DNA of 64,000 bases from Clostridiaceae bacterium (GCA_902363735.1 CABJBA010000012.1:103906-167905); one strand, 5' to 3'; positions 1-9,369 are shown, counted from the stretch's first letter. The notes: generated by a model from the letters alone, not told the origin. Numbers and translations are program-made.

Positions 1-881
1 GCAGTCAGCACTATGGGATTGAAATATTCTGCAACTGAGGACGGAAGCTGGGAGCCAATTCCAAAATCCTTTCCGTCTAAAACCGTTGTCTTTGCCTGGA
101 AGCGGTTTAAAAAGTCCAGGGCTCTGGAGTCCAGGGCTCTTGTACGCCCTTCATTCATTAATAAAATAAAAGGTACATCTTTTTCCACAATTTCAAACGG
201 TCCATGGAAAAACTCTCCCGTATGAAAGGAACCAGAGTTGATCCACTGCATTTCCATCAAAAGACAGATAGAAAAGGAATAGGCAACTTCCTGGGTCGCT
301 CCTGAACTCATAACATAGATTATGGGTGCATCCTTATGATCTTTTGCAAATTCCTGTGCAGGAGGAAGAACAAAGGACACTGCCTTTTCAACAAGACCGT
401 ATATCTTGCTGAATCCCTCCTGCATCTTATCATAATGGACATACCCTTCATACTGATTCAGGATTTCCACAGCCAGGCTTAATACATTGGTCATCTTCTC
501 AAGCTTTGCAGCATAGTTCTTCTCAAAGCCATGGACAATCACATAATGAGCATGTTTTGCCAAAGGAGAACCTTCTGCATGGGTGATTGCGATTACCCTT
601 GCCCCCAGTTCCATGGCTTTTTTTGAAGCTGCAATGGTTTCAGGCGTATTTCCTCCCAGAGAACAGGTAATGACGATTGCCGTCTCGTCTACTGCTGCAG
701 GAGTCGCATACAAAAACTCATTTGCAGTATAATGGCCAGTCCTGATCTCCTTTGCATTTGCCTCAAGAAAATATTTTCCCGGGTAAAGCTCTGCCTTTGA
801 TGCACCGCAGCCTACAAAATACACTGACTTTACAACCGGCATTATTTCCTTAATTGATTCAATAATCTGTTTTGGTTCCAT
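1..881 (-). CDS. SIS-domain sugar-phosphate isomerase/deglycase, partial (runs off the left edge)
   Basis: Open minus-strand frame from ATG at 881 to the window edge, about 293 codons visible of a family usually near 330-350. An AGGAGG-type site lies at 891-897, about 9 bases upstream. The translation starts MEPKQIIESIKEIMPVV and has two SIS-type blocks: VYFVGCGASK then VITCSLGGNTPET in the first half, and IYVMSSGATQEVAYSFS in the second. Its SGSFHTGEFFHGPFE segment is typical of the AgaS/FrlB/GlmS-isomerase group that handles amino-sugar or fructosamine phosphates in the cytoplasm. The exact substrate cannot be told. It follows the EF-G paralogue after a strong terminator, so it is probably a separate transcript. 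The C-terminus is missing only because the window begins here. Confidence 0.85.
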   Translation of the reverse strand, partial: MEPKQIIESIKEIMPVVKSVYFVGCGASKAELYPGKYFLEANAKEIRTGHYTANEFLYATPAAVDETAIVITCSLGGNTPETIAASKKAMELGARVIAITHAEGSPLAKHAHYVIVHGFEKNYAAKLEKMTNVLSLAVEILNQYEGYVHYDKMQEGFSKIYGLVEKAVSFVLPPAQEFAKDHKDAPIIYVMSSGATQEVAYSFSICLLMEMQWINSGSFHTGEFFHGPFEIVEKDVPFILLMNEGRTRALDSRALDFLNRFQAKTTVLDGKDFGIGSQLPSSVAEYFNPIVLT

Positions 882-990
882 TATGGTTTACCCTCCTTCT
901 TTTATATAATACAATATATAACAATTATAATACATTGTCAATATTATTTGTATGCCGCATCAAGAAACTTTATTATAATTCAATACATGC

Positions 991-1028
991 AAAAAGCCTT
1001 CCAACTGGACTTTCGCCAGTTGGAAGGC
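991..1028 (-). terminator. Rho-independent terminator of the EF-G-like gene
   Basis: A perfect 13-bp inverted repeat (996-1008 with 1016-1028) encloses a 7-base loop. Read on the minus strand it is followed by five T residues (991-995). It lies 22 bases beyond the stop codon at 1050. Confidence 0.9.
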
Positions 1029-1049
1029 CTACCTTCACTCCTTTATTAC

Positions 1050-3152
1050 TTATACTTCGTCTCTGTCAACCTTGGATGCCCGCTCTTCGACTTCCTTCTT
1101 CTGAACATCGCCAGGAGCCAGTTCGTAGCGGCTGAATTCATATTCATAAACTCCCATACCGCCTGTCATGGATCGTAAGTCTGTATTATAGCCGAACAAC
1201 TCAGACATGGGCACATCTGCTTCAATCACCTGTTTTCCGATGTGATTGGAATTCATTCCAAGAACACGGCCTCTTCTGCGGTTCAAATCTCCCATAATAT
1301 CACCGGTAAATTTATCCGGCACCGTAACCTTCAGGGAAGCAATGGGCTCCAGCAGAACCGGATTTGCATCCATGAAGCCCTTTTTAAAGGCCATGGTAGC
1401 CGCCATCTTAAATGCCAATTCCGAAGAGTCTACCGGATGATAAGAACCGTCTGTTAAGGTAGCTTTTATACCTACCACAGGATAAGCAGCCAAAGGTCCT
1501 TTTAAAACGCACTCAGCAATTCCCTTTTCAACTGCAGGGAAATAGTTTCTTGGAACAGCTCCGCCAAAAACGCTTTCCTGAAAGACATAAGGAGTTTCTA
1601 AATCTCCTGAAGGCTCAAAGGTCATCTTTACATCACCATACTGTCCATGTCCTCCGGACTGCTTCTTATATTTTCCCTGAACCTCCACTTTCTTGCGGAT
1701 GGTTTCCCGGAAAGCAAATTTAGGTTTGCTCAGTTCAATTTCTACTTTATAGCGGCTTAGCAGCTTGCTTACCACCACTTCTAACTGCTGATCGCCGATG
1801 GCATACACAAGGGACTGACGGTTTTCAGAATCATTAAAGGTCTTTAAGGTCAAATCCTCTTCCATCAGCTTGGAAAGAGCGGTGGAAACCTTGTCATCAT
1901 CACCCTTTGTCTTGGTTTTATAGCGCATATATGTGTATGGAGTTGATACTTCCGGCTTATGGTATACGATGGGAGCAGAACGCAGAGCAATGGTGTCCCC
2001 GGTCTGGGTCACACTCAGCTTGGATACAGCTCCGATGTCTCCGGCCTTTAATTCCGGAACTTCAATGACATCTTTTCCTCTCAACAGATAAACCTTTCCT
2101 ATCTTCTCCTCAGTATCCTTATTCACATTATAGATAGAGGAATCGGGTTTTAAAACACCGGTACAAATCTTCAACAGGGAATACTTTCCGATAAATGGGT
2201 CCACTACAGTCTTAAATACACGGGCAGATAAGGATACCTGATCGTTATACTTGGCAGTAAAGCGTTCTCCTGTGGAAACGTCTACGCCGATGCACTCGAA
2301 ATGGTCAGGTGCCGGAAAATAAATATCAATGGCTTGAAGTACCATCTTGGCACCCTGGGCATTGATTCCGGAACCCAGCATAACAGGAACAATATTTCCT
2401 TCGGTTACGTGTTCTCTAAGAGCAGCAGAAACCTCTTCTACTGTAAATTCATCTCCGGAGAAATAACGCTCCATATATTCCTCACTGGTCTCTGCAACTG
2501 CTTCCATAAGAGCTTCCCGGGCAATTCCCAGGTTTTTCTGGCTGTATTCCGGGATCTCACATACTTCATAATCACTGTTTGTGGTGAAACGTCTGCCTGC
2601 CATCTTTACAACATTGACAAAGCCTACGAACTTTTCATTTTCACGAATTGGGAGGTGGAACGGCGCAATTTTTCTTCCGAATTCTTTTTCCAGCTTAAGC
2701 AGCAACTCACGGTAGCTTGCATGATCGTCGTCCATATTTGTTACAAAGAAAAGTCTGGGCAGCCTGTACTTTTCGCAAAGCTCCCATGCCTTATAAGTAC
2801 CGACTTCAATTCCTGCCTTGCAGTTTACAACGATCACTGCTGCATCCGCAACACTGATGGCCTCTTCGACTTCTCCTACAAAATCAAAATATCCTGGAGT
2901 ATCCAGCAGATTGATTTTAATAGGACCTTCTTCTCCTGTAAACTCCAAGGGAATCAGGGAAGTGGAGATAGAGAACTGTCTCTTGATCTCTTCTTTGTCA
3001 TAATCGCTGATGGTATTGCCATCGGTAACTTTTCCCATTCTGCTGATGGCTCCGGTCACTAACGCCATAGCCTCTGCCAGGGTAGTTTTACCGGCGCCTC
3101 CGTGCCCAAGTAAGGCGACGTTACGGATTTGTTTGGTTCCATACACGTTCAT
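1050..3152 (-). CDS. EF-G-like translational GTPase (second EF-G / FusA2 type)
   Basis: 700 residues, the normal EF-G length. The start was set at ATG 3152 (MNVYGTKQIRN) because AGGAGG sits 7 bases upstream; the longer frame to 3245 lacks a ribosome site. GTPase motifs are visible: P-loop GHGGAGKTT near residue 17, DTPGYFDF and TNMD. Domain IV carries GGAVPRNYFPAVEKG and the C-terminal domain follows. EF-G catalyses ribosomal translocation and recycling. This P-loop variant and the diverged G4 region (TNMDDDHASY) match the accessory EF-G paralogues common in Clostridia rather than the housekeeping fusA, which normally sits in the str operon; no rps or tuf gene is nearby. The specialised role of these paralogues is not settled. 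Confidence 0.85.
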   Translation of the reverse strand: MNVYGTKQIRNVALLGHGGAGKTTLAEAMALVTGAISRMGKVTDGNTISDYDKEEIKRQFSISTSLIPLEFTGEEGPIKINLLDTPGYFDFVGEVEEAISVADAAVIVVNCKAGIEVGTYKAWELCEKYRLPRLFFVTNMDDDHASYRELLLKLEKEFGRKIAPFHLPIRENEKFVGFVNVVKMAGRRFTTNSDYEVCEIPEYSQKNLGIAREALMEAVAETSEEYMERYFSGDEFTVEEVSAALREHVTEGNIVPVMLGSGINAQGAKMVLQAIDIYFPAPDHFECIGVDVSTGERFTAKYNDQVSLSARVFKTVVDPFIGKYSLLKICTGVLKPDSSIYNVNKDTEEKIGKVYLLRGKDVIEVPELKAGDIGAVSKLSVTQTGDTIALRSAPIVYHKPEVSTPYTYMRYKTKTKGDDDKVSTALSKLMEEDLTLKTFNDSENRQSLVYAIGDQQLEVVVSKLLSRYKVEIELSKPKFAFRETIRKKVEVQGKYKKQSGGHGQYGDVKMTFEPSGDLETPYVFQESVFGGAVPRNYFPAVEKGIAECVLKGPLAAYPVVGIKATLTDGSYHPVDSSELAFKMAATMAFKKGFMDANPVLLEPIASLKVTVPDKFTGDIMGDLNRRRGRVLGMNSNHIGKQVIEADVPMSELFGYNTDLRSMTGGMGVYEYEFSRYELAPGDVQKKEVEERASKVDRDEV

Positions 3153-3276
3153 AAACATTCCTCCTGTTCGGTATTTAAGTCTATAAGAATATTTTACTAA
3201 AAATGTCTTATAATTGCAAGCAAAAGGTGCAATTTGCACAAACATTTTTTACTGGATTTTCTATTTCCTATCTTTT

Positions 3277-3897
3277 CTAATCCAAGTCATAAAAATCTTC
3301 GTTCAGGGTTCCATCATCATCAAAATAGTAGTAATCATCTCCTATGATAACGTCTCCGGTAACCATATGACCGCTATGATCAAAATAATACCAGCCATCA
3401 CCAATCTGCCGCCAGCCCGTTACCATACGGCCGTCCGAATCAAAATAATACCAGTCTTCAGCCACCAGCTTCCAGCCTGTTGCCATGTAGCCATCCTGGG
3501 TGAAATAATACCAGTTTCCATCTGCTGATAAAAAGCTGCCCTTTACGAAAGATCCGTCTTCATTTCCATATTTCCAGCCAATGGCCTCCTGCTGCCAGCC
3601 AGCAGTAACCTGTCTTGTCTCATTCTGAACCGGCTGACTGGCTGTTTCAGCAGGTTTTGATGCAGTGCTTCCAGAATTGCCAGACTTATAAGGACAAACC
3701 CCATTGGGGTGAAGGTGGGCCGGATATCCGCCGCAGTGATAATGATAGCTTCCCAACCCACTTTTATTTTTATTGTCCCGATGGCCCCCGCTTGCATCAG
3801 TCCTGCCTGAATGAGCCTCTGATATGATAGGAAGCCCTCCAAACGTAATCAGACCGCATATTCCATAAACAGCCAGCTTTTTACATAATTTTCTCAT
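3277..3897 (-). CDS. Secreted YHYH-domain protein with C-terminal cell-wall-binding repeats
   Basis: 206 residues. The N-terminus is a signal peptide (MRKLCKK, a hydrophobic core, then EAHSG). Residues about 30-70 form a His/Cys-rich YHYH module (GGHRD, then GLGSYHYHCGG, PAHLHPNGVCPY). A low-complexity Ser/Thr/Pro linker follows. Residues about 100-200 hold four to five aromatic repeats of choline/glucan-binding type (GNWYYFTQDGYMATGW, DWYYFDSDGRMVTGW, GWYYFDHSGHMVTG). The His pattern could bind metal and the repeats should anchor the protein to the envelope; both are inferences from family resemblance. An acidic tail (DDDGTLNEDFYDLD) ends the protein. A GGAGGG ribosome site precedes the ATG. 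It appears monocistronic between the kinase terminator and the EF-G gene. Confidence 0.8.
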   Translation of the reverse strand: MRKLCKKLAVYGICGLITFGGLPIISEAHSGRTDASGGHRDNKNKSGLGSYHYHCGGYPAHLHPNGVCPYKSGNSGSTASKPAETASQPVQNETRQVTAGWQQEAIGWKYGNEDGSFVKGSFLSADGNWYYFTQDGYMATGWKLVAEDWYYFDSDGRMVTGWRQIGDGWYYFDHSGHMVTGDVIIGDDYYYFDDDGTLNEDFYDLD

Positions 3898-4013
3898 ACA
3901 TTAACCCTCCGTTGTTTTTTTGTTTCATTATATCAAATATATGGTAAAATTACCAGTTTAAATAAATCCAGGATGCTCTGGCACAAACATTTTAAAACTA
4001 TTTTTTCCATTAC

Positions 4014-4048
4014 AAAAAGAGAAGAAGGACCCGCCATCTTCTCTTTTT
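4014..4048 (-). terminator. Terminator at the end of the glycan-utilisation operon
   Basis: Inverted repeat AAAAAGAGAAGA (4014-4025) with TCTTCTCTTTTT (4037-4048). The stem can extend inward with one mismatch, and it ends in a T run on either strand. It lies 26 bases past the kinase stop at 4074. Confidence 0.75.
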
Positions 4049-4073
4049 ATATCTCCAAGGCTGAATTATAATA

Positions 4074-4997
4074 CTATTGCTGCGACATTGCTGCTTTAAG
4101 AGCTGTATCCAGGGCACTCATTGCCGGTATACCGGCCACAGCACCTGGCATCTCCTCTTTTGTTTTCTCTTCCACCAGCCTCCGTATTAAATCATTTTTA
4201 ACCAGAACACTGCCCCAAAGCCACATATCCAGTCCGTCTGCCGGGGAATTTTTCTTCATTTTAAATGCAGTGTCCCGAATAAGGCCCCATAAAGCTTCAC
4301 TGCATTCCCGGTGAATACGGATGGCTTCCATATCTCCCTGAACCGCTGCCTCATATGCAAGGGGGGACAATCTTGCAATCTCAGACTTCTCCATAAGATT
4401 TGCATTAATAAAATCATCTATTTTTTCAAGGGTGTCAAGGCCTGTTCTCTCTAAAATAAGTGGTGTGAGAATGGGACATGTAATTCTCCCGGACAGCTCA
4501 TCTCCGACTGCCTTTAGGATTTTTAATCCCATGGCAAATCCGCTTCCCTCATCGCTGATAATATGATTCCAGCCGCCGGTCCGGTGTATGGTTCCGTCTT
4601 TATCTCTGCCAAAACATACCGAGCCGGTTCCTGATATAACTACCAGCGCCGGTTCCTTTGTCATGTGCAGAAATACTTCACAGTCATTTAACACCAAAAG
4701 CTTTTCGGGGGGAAATCCCATTTCTTCAAAGCTGGATCTGCAATTGTATTCATCCGAAGGGGAATCGATCCCGCTGGCTGCTACACAAATCCCATGGCAG
4801 CAGCCCGGTTCCAGATTTAACTGGCTCAGGGCCGGAAGTACCAATGCCCGGTACCGAAGCCGGCTTTTCTCAGCTCCATCCGTATTAAGACTGCATCCTT
4901 GTGCCGTAAATTCTCCAAGTACAGTCCCTTGAGCATCGCAGATTTTTAGCCTCCCATTAGTTCCGCCTATATCCAATCCTGCAAAATATCCTTTCAT
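4074..4997 (-). CDS. BadF/BadG-type N-acetylglucosamine kinase-like ATPase
   Basis: 307 residues with the ASKHA fold signatures: phosphate 1 motif GLDIGGTNGRLKI at residues 6-18, VLNDCEVF, the phosphate 2 motif VVISGTGSVCFG near residue 120, then GGWNHIISDEGSGFAMG, a segment typical of GlcNAc and related amino-sugar kinases of the BadF family. It likely phosphorylates the sugar freed from the imported glycan, in the cytoplasm. AAGGAG lies 8 bases before the ATG. It is the last gene of the ABC-transporter cluster, 23 bp after the acyltransferase-like gene, and is followed by a terminator. The exact sugar is unknown. Confidence 0.8.
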   Translation of the reverse strand: MKGYFAGLDIGGTNGRLKICDAQGTVLGEFTAQGCSLNTDGAEKSRLRYRALVLPALSQLNLEPGCCHGICVAASGIDSPSDEYNCRSSFEEMGFPPEKLLVLNDCEVFLHMTKEPALVVISGTGSVCFGRDKDGTIHRTGGWNHIISDEGSGFAMGLKILKAVGDELSGRITCPILTPLILERTGLDTLEKIDDFINANLMEKSEIARLSPLAYEAAVQGDMEAIRIHRECSEALWGLIRDTAFKMKKNSPADGLDMWLWGSVLVKNDLIRRLVEEKTKEEMPGAVAGIPAMSALDTALKAAMSQQ

Positions 4998-5020
4998 TTA
5001 CCCTTCTCCTTATTGTTCTA

Positions 5021-6082
5021 TTACCACGGCAGGAAACCTGCCGTGGTAAACATCTCCTTACCTTCCAGAAGATGTTTTTTTAGTGAGATCTGCAGTGAAG
5101 TGCTGCATGAATAACTTTCCAGTCTTTCCATGGAACAATCAAACCCCATAACCCGTTCCAGAATCTGCGGGCATTCCGCCATAATAGGCATCTTATAAAA
5201 ACGTTCCATAAAGTTTATGATCCGGCTTCTCTCCGGTAAAATAAACTTCAGATTGGGGTCCAGAAGCCAGCTGTCGCAGACAAGAAGGCTTCCAGGGTAA
5301 TATTTCTTTGCCTCCTCCAAGGAGGAATCTATTTTATCCGGAGAAAGATCCGCTCCTTGGGGAATATGGACTGCCACCGCCTTTTCTCCCGGGGCCAGAC
5401 ACAGTTCCCAATCAGACAGATGAAGAATCAAGGTCTTATCTATGTTAACCGCACCACGCTTAAAATCGGCCGAAAATCCCGTTACGGTTTCATTCAGGCA
5501 ATTTACATAAGTTTTATATTCCCTTGTGAACACTCTTCCATTGGTTCCTGAAAAATATCCATCCTGATCCACCTTAAAGCCAGGACATGCCAATGCCCTG
5601 TATTCACTGGTATATCTGTTTTTAAAAATCAGGAAGGAGAAATCATAAGTCACCTCCTCAAACTGCAGGCTGCCGAACCGGCGCACTTTTCCGGCAACAG
5701 ACCGAAAGACCCACTCAATGCGGTCAAGGCCCACCCGACCCTCATGATATTTTTGATAAACCTTGATCCAGATTTCAATATCTTTCATGGATTCAAGAAA
5801 TATACGTTCCGGAATTCCCTGATTCAGGATATCCTCAATAGCCGCCGGCATCATCCAGTCTATATAAACCACCGGGAGTATACCTGCATCTAAATTCAGC
5901 ATGTTAGCATGCCGTATCCCCAGTCTTATGGCTTCTGCTGCCTTTTCCGGATTCTTTTTTATCAGCAAAAGCTCCTTGCACCATTTGTAATTGCTCATAA
6001 AAAAAGGATATCTGCGGAAAATGGCGGATGCAGAAGCAACCGCCTTTTGAGTATCTTCACTAAATATATTGTGTCTTATCAT
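5021..6082 (-). CDS. Acyltransferase-like protein of the glycan operon
   Basis: 353 residues, cytoplasmic, with no signal or membrane segment. It resembles the Firmicutes GNAT-like 'acyltransferase domain-containing' proteins encoded beside sugar ABC transporters; that match comes from memory and was not searched. Visible landmarks are an all-helical N-terminal part (residues 1-130, with LGIRHANMLNLDAGILPVV), a central beta-rich part (residues 150-250), and a C-terminal region with VHIPQGADLSPDKIDSSLEEA followed by conserved-looking LLVCDSWLLDP, PERSRI and FMERF. The start overlaps the end of the 812-aa gene by 23 bases, suggesting translational coupling. It may acylate or deacylate a sugar intermediate, but no catalytic residues can be assigned with confidence. 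Confidence 0.55.
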   Translation of the reverse strand: MIRHNIFSEDTQKAVASASAIFRRYPFFMSNYKWCKELLLIKKNPEKAAEAIRLGIRHANMLNLDAGILPVVYIDWMMPAAIEDILNQGIPERIFLESMKDIEIWIKVYQKYHEGRVGLDRIEWVFRSVAGKVRRFGSLQFEEVTYDFSFLIFKNRYTSEYRALACPGFKVDQDGYFSGTNGRVFTREYKTYVNCLNETVTGFSADFKRGAVNIDKTLILHLSDWELCLAPGEKAVAVHIPQGADLSPDKIDSSLEEAKKYYPGSLLVCDSWLLDPNLKFILPERSRIINFMERFYKMPIMAECPQILERVMGFDCSMERLESYSCSTSLQISLKKHLLEGKEMFTTAGFLPW

Positions 6083-8498
6083 GATTTTTCATAAACCTCA
6101 CTATTAATCCGCCAGCTGTCAGGGTACGTTTCTCTTTATTAAATTCCGGCTGGAGGCTTTCTGCAAAAGCGGCGAACTCATCCAGAGATTGAAAAACTTG
6201 GCTGCTGCCGCATACACAGAAATATGCAATATCATCTCCATAAGTCCTGTATTCACAGCCGAACAGCTGATCATCTGTGGGTTCCATGACACCGCTGCAC
6301 CACAAAGCGGCATACCCCTTCTTCTGCCTGCCTATAAGCCAATGTTCCCCAATACTTGTTTCCATGAATTTAGGAGCAGGAAAATAAGCATGGGTAAAAT
6401 GAATGGGATGTTCCTCAGGAATGTGATAAACGGCTCCCAAAAGATTTTCTTTTTGAACCAGAGCAGGCATCACACCGTTTCCATACCAGAACCCCGGCCG
6501 CATGGAACTGGAGTCACAGGTTCCTCCCGGATGGTTGGTGAATAAGGCTGTCTCTTTATCTAGTGCAGCATACCACATATGCTGCTGATAACCGTATACT
6601 CCCGGTTCAAAGCAGGTAGTACCGTGGAATCTTTCATTCAGAGATTTGGTATATTCACAGGTTGAAGGGTCTGCCTCCGGGTCCAGGGTCAGATTCTTCC
6701 AACGGTTAAATCCCTGATCCAGCCTTGGGGACTGAACAGAGGTCAGACAATATTCCGAAGTCTTGTTCAGATGAATCAGAGCATTTCCCGTAGAATAACA
6801 TTCATCTGCCGGTTTTTCCATAAGCTGTGCCAATCCGGCAGGCAGCCTGTATCTGCTGCTGGCGAAAAAGCCCAGCCAGCCTTCCCCAAAGGAGTAGGGA
6901 ACTTTTGGATTGATAAGATTCATCAGCGCCTGTGCTCCCTGTTCAAAGGGATGAACCACTTCCCGGTAAACACGGCCCATAGGAGCGATAACAACTCCGT
7001 CATAGGCGTGGCGGCATAGCATTTCTAAAAGGCGGTCTGTAATTTTTTCAGCCCTCTGAGAAATCTTTGGATCAGAATAATCAATGACATTTAAAAGTGC
7101 AGCAAAGGTGACGCACATATATACGGTACTTAGGAATTCTTCAAATCCGTGTTTTTCCACATCCTCCAGCCAGCATTCTACCTTGGCTTTTCCTGCATGA
7201 AAAAGCTCCTTTCCAGTCATATCTGCACGGGGAAAATATTCATCCGGATACATTTTCCCTGCATTCATGGCACACGTATAAAACATCAGGGAATGATTTT
7301 CGCTCCAGAAACACATTGCATCGGAGCCTTTCTGATCCATCCAGTACCTCCAGTCAAGAAGCACATTCTTAGCCCGTTCAGCCATCTCTTTATCCACGGG
7401 ATAATTTTTCAAATACCGGATCAAGCCGCAAACAAGGAAATCAGAGCAGTCATACCTGCTTTCAATCTGGTCAAGAGTCTCATAAAGTAACTCCTTATCC
7501 TTTCCATTTTCCATTCCAAGAGCTTTCCTCGCAAGAATATTGGAAATAGAAAAGCCAAACTTATCTCCTCTTGATAAGCTTTCTGCCGCTCCGATCCTGC
7601 GAAAAATGGTATTCCTGTTTTCCTCAAAACCTGTTTCTTTTGAGTACACAGGCTTCTGGGCCTTGATATTTTCGACCATTCTGGTAAGAACGGCATGTTC
7701 CTTCCTGACGGTTACTAAAATTACCCCAGTTTTTTCTTCGTCCAGGACCACTTGATCCCTGCCGGTGATCTCCTGCCACTCTTTCCTGCTCTCCACCTGA
7801 GCAAAGTCAGGGCTCTGGCTGTCATAGGCAAGCCAGGTTCCACCGGGAGCCTCTCCCATATAGGACATGACAGAATCCATTATACAAAGGGAATCAAGCC
7901 AGGTTTCAGCCCGAACCAACTCATCAGTCTTTTCTTCATCCGGCAGAATGACAGCAATTTCTGACTCATGGTCCTTGATCTGAATCCCGAATAAGGTTCT
8001 GGTATCCCGGACTCCCAGGGTCTGAAGGCTGATGTAGATTTGATTGATCCCCTTTTTTAAACGGAGCTCCATAGTCTTTTTCTCAATGGGCTTATAAACC
8101 GGCGAATCCATATGACACACCAGTTCCCCATTGCACCAGACAGCCACTGCTGCATAAGACCATACAACAGCCTTTACCGTCAGATCCCTTTCAACCAGGA
8201 TTCCCGTAACGGCATCAAGTTCCACCTTCTGAAGTGTGGAGTAAAAGGTGCTTTCATCCACAAACCAGTTACCATAGTGATAATAGTATCTCCACGGCAT
8301 GCCAAGGCGGCTGTTTTCTCCCAATACCGCTGCCTCTTCTGGAGGGGACATTGGTCTGCCTGCAACCAGGGATCTTAGATATTTCTCGTAGCGCAGCTGA
8401 TTATCATCCGTTTCATGATTAATAAAATCCGTTTCTTTTGGGCCTGACACCAGATAATTAGTAAGAAACCCGGACCTGTTTAAATATTGTTTTTCCAT
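6060..8498 (-). CDS. Uncharacterised 812-aa protein, probable (alpha/alpha) toroid carbohydrate-active enzyme
   Basis: A large soluble protein with no signal peptide, so cytoplasmic. Residues about 60-180 look like a beta-sandwich module (WFVDESTFYSTL, AVVWSYAAVAVWCNGELVCH). Residues about 290-560 are helix-rich and contain FWSENHSLMFYTCAMNAGKM, then TGKELFHAGKAKVECWL and GFEEFLSTVY, in the style of six-hairpin toroid lyases and hydrolases. The C-terminal 250 residues are beta-rich (CTSVQSPR-type strand repeats, HMWYAALDKETALFTNHPGG). I recognise the W-S-E-N-H block as belonging to a widespread but unnamed bacterial family; no function is known to me. It lies 4 bp after the second permease with a GAAGGG site, so it should act on the imported substrate. 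Confidence 0.6.
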   Translation of the reverse strand: MEKQYLNRSGFLTNYLVSGPKETDFINHETDDNQLRYEKYLRSLVAGRPMSPPEEAAVLGENSRLGMPWRYYYHYGNWFVDESTFYSTLQKVELDAVTGILVERDLTVKAVVWSYAAVAVWCNGELVCHMDSPVYKPIEKKTMELRLKKGINQIYISLQTLGVRDTRTLFGIQIKDHESEIAVILPDEEKTDELVRAETWLDSLCIMDSVMSYMGEAPGGTWLAYDSQSPDFAQVESRKEWQEITGRDQVVLDEEKTGVILVTVRKEHAVLTRMVENIKAQKPVYSKETGFEENRNTIFRRIGAAESLSRGDKFGFSISNILARKALGMENGKDKELLYETLDQIESRYDCSDFLVCGLIRYLKNYPVDKEMAERAKNVLLDWRYWMDQKGSDAMCFWSENHSLMFYTCAMNAGKMYPDEYFPRADMTGKELFHAGKAKVECWLEDVEKHGFEEFLSTVYMCVTFAALLNVIDYSDPKISQRAEKITDRLLEMLCRHAYDGVVIAPMGRVYREVVHPFEQGAQALMNLINPKVPYSFGEGWLGFFASSRYRLPAGLAQLMEKPADECYSTGNALIHLNKTSEYCLTSVQSPRLDQGFNRWKNLTLDPEADPSTCEYTKSLNERFHGTTCFEPGVYGYQQHMWYAALDKETALFTNHPGGTCDSSSMRPGFWYGNGVMPALVQKENLLGAVYHIPEEHPIHFTHAYFPAPKFMETSIGEHWLIGRQKKGYAALWCSGVMEPTDDQLFGCEYRTYGDDIAYFCVCGSSQVFQSLDEFAAFAESLQPEFNKEKRTLTAGGLIVRFMKNHDKTQYI

Positions 8499-8502
8499 CT
8501 TT

Positions 8503-9369
8503 TTATCCCTTCACCGCACCCGCAGTCAGCCCGCTCATGAAGTAGCGGCTGGTGCACATATAAAGCACTATAATCGGTATGATTGATATAGTAGAGCCTG
8601 CAAACATCAGGTTCCATGCTGCTGTTCCGTCACCACTGTTCTTTAACATGACAACGCCCACGGTCAGGGGACGGAGTTTGTCGTTTGACATGGTGAATAC
8701 CAGGGGCATGATATATTCATTCCACCCTGTACGGAAGGAAAGCAGTCCGATGGTTGCCATAACCGGTTTCAAAAGCGGCATTATTATTTTATAATAAATT
8801 TGAAAAAAAGTACAGCCATCCAGTTTCGCCGCTTCATCAAGCTCCTTGGAAATGGTATTCATAAATCCTCTCACAAGGAAAATATAAGTTGCCTGCCCCA
8901 TACCCGTGGAAATAAGGATTATGCTTAGAAGAGAAGTGTTCATTTTCACCTTCACGGCAAGCTCAAACAAAGGTCTTAAGCTTACACTTCCTACATTAAC
9001 AAACATAAAAGCTACAAAGATACTGTACAACAGTTCTTTTCCCTTAAACTTTTTTCTTGCAAACACATAACCAGCCATAGTGGTTGTCAAAATAGTTAAT
9101 ATCATGACCCCAAGGCTTATAATAAGGCTGTTCACAGTATAGATTGCAAAATTAGCCTTTTCCCATGCCTGCTTATAATTTTCAAAGATAAATGTCTGGG
9201 GCAGAATACTGGTTCCTCCCAAAAGCAGTTCATTATTTGCCTTAAACGATCCCATAACAATGTAAATGACCGGATAGAGGGTAATTAACGAAACAATTAA
9301 AAGAAGCAGGAACAGAAGGCCTCGCATTGCTTTTGTTTTTTTTGAATATACGGTATGTGTCTTCTCCAT
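8503..9369 (-). CDS. Carbohydrate ABC transporter permease, MalG-like
   Basis: 288 residues, the family's normal size. The start was chosen at ATG 9369 (MEKTHTVYSKK) because AGGAGG ends 5 bases upstream and overlaps the stop codon of the preceding permease; the longer frame would run into that gene. It has six hydrophobic segments, a periplasmic-type loop after the first helix, and the EAA loop with the key signature EAAKLDGCTFFQIYYKIIMP near residues 185-205, which docks on the shared ATPase subunit. No ATPase gene is nearby, so a promiscuous MsmX-type ATPase elsewhere probably energises the importer, as is usual for this family. Confidence 0.9.
   Translation of the reverse strand: MEKTHTVYSKKTKAMRGLLFLLLLIVSLITLYPVIYIVMGSFKANNELLLGGTSILPQTFIFENYKQAWEKANFAIYTVNSLIISLGVMILTILTTTMAGYVFARKKFKGKELLYSIFVAFMFVNVGSVSLRPLFELAVKVKMNTSLLSIILISTGMGQATYIFLVRGFMNTISKELDEAAKLDGCTFFQIYYKIIMPLLKPVMATIGLLSFRTGWNEYIMPLVFTMSNDKLRPLTVGVVMLKNSGDGTAAWNLMFAGSTISIIPIIVLYMCTSRYFMSGLTAGAVKG

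Noticed and set aside
948..1178. Short plus-strand frames over the terminator at 991-1028
   Set aside because: They run through a terminator hairpin and the antisense of the EF-G gene end; no ribosome sites.
2301..3062. 253-codon plus-strand reading frame
   Set aside because: It is antisense to the well-supported EF-G-like gene, has no ribosome site, and its translation has no recognisable domain.
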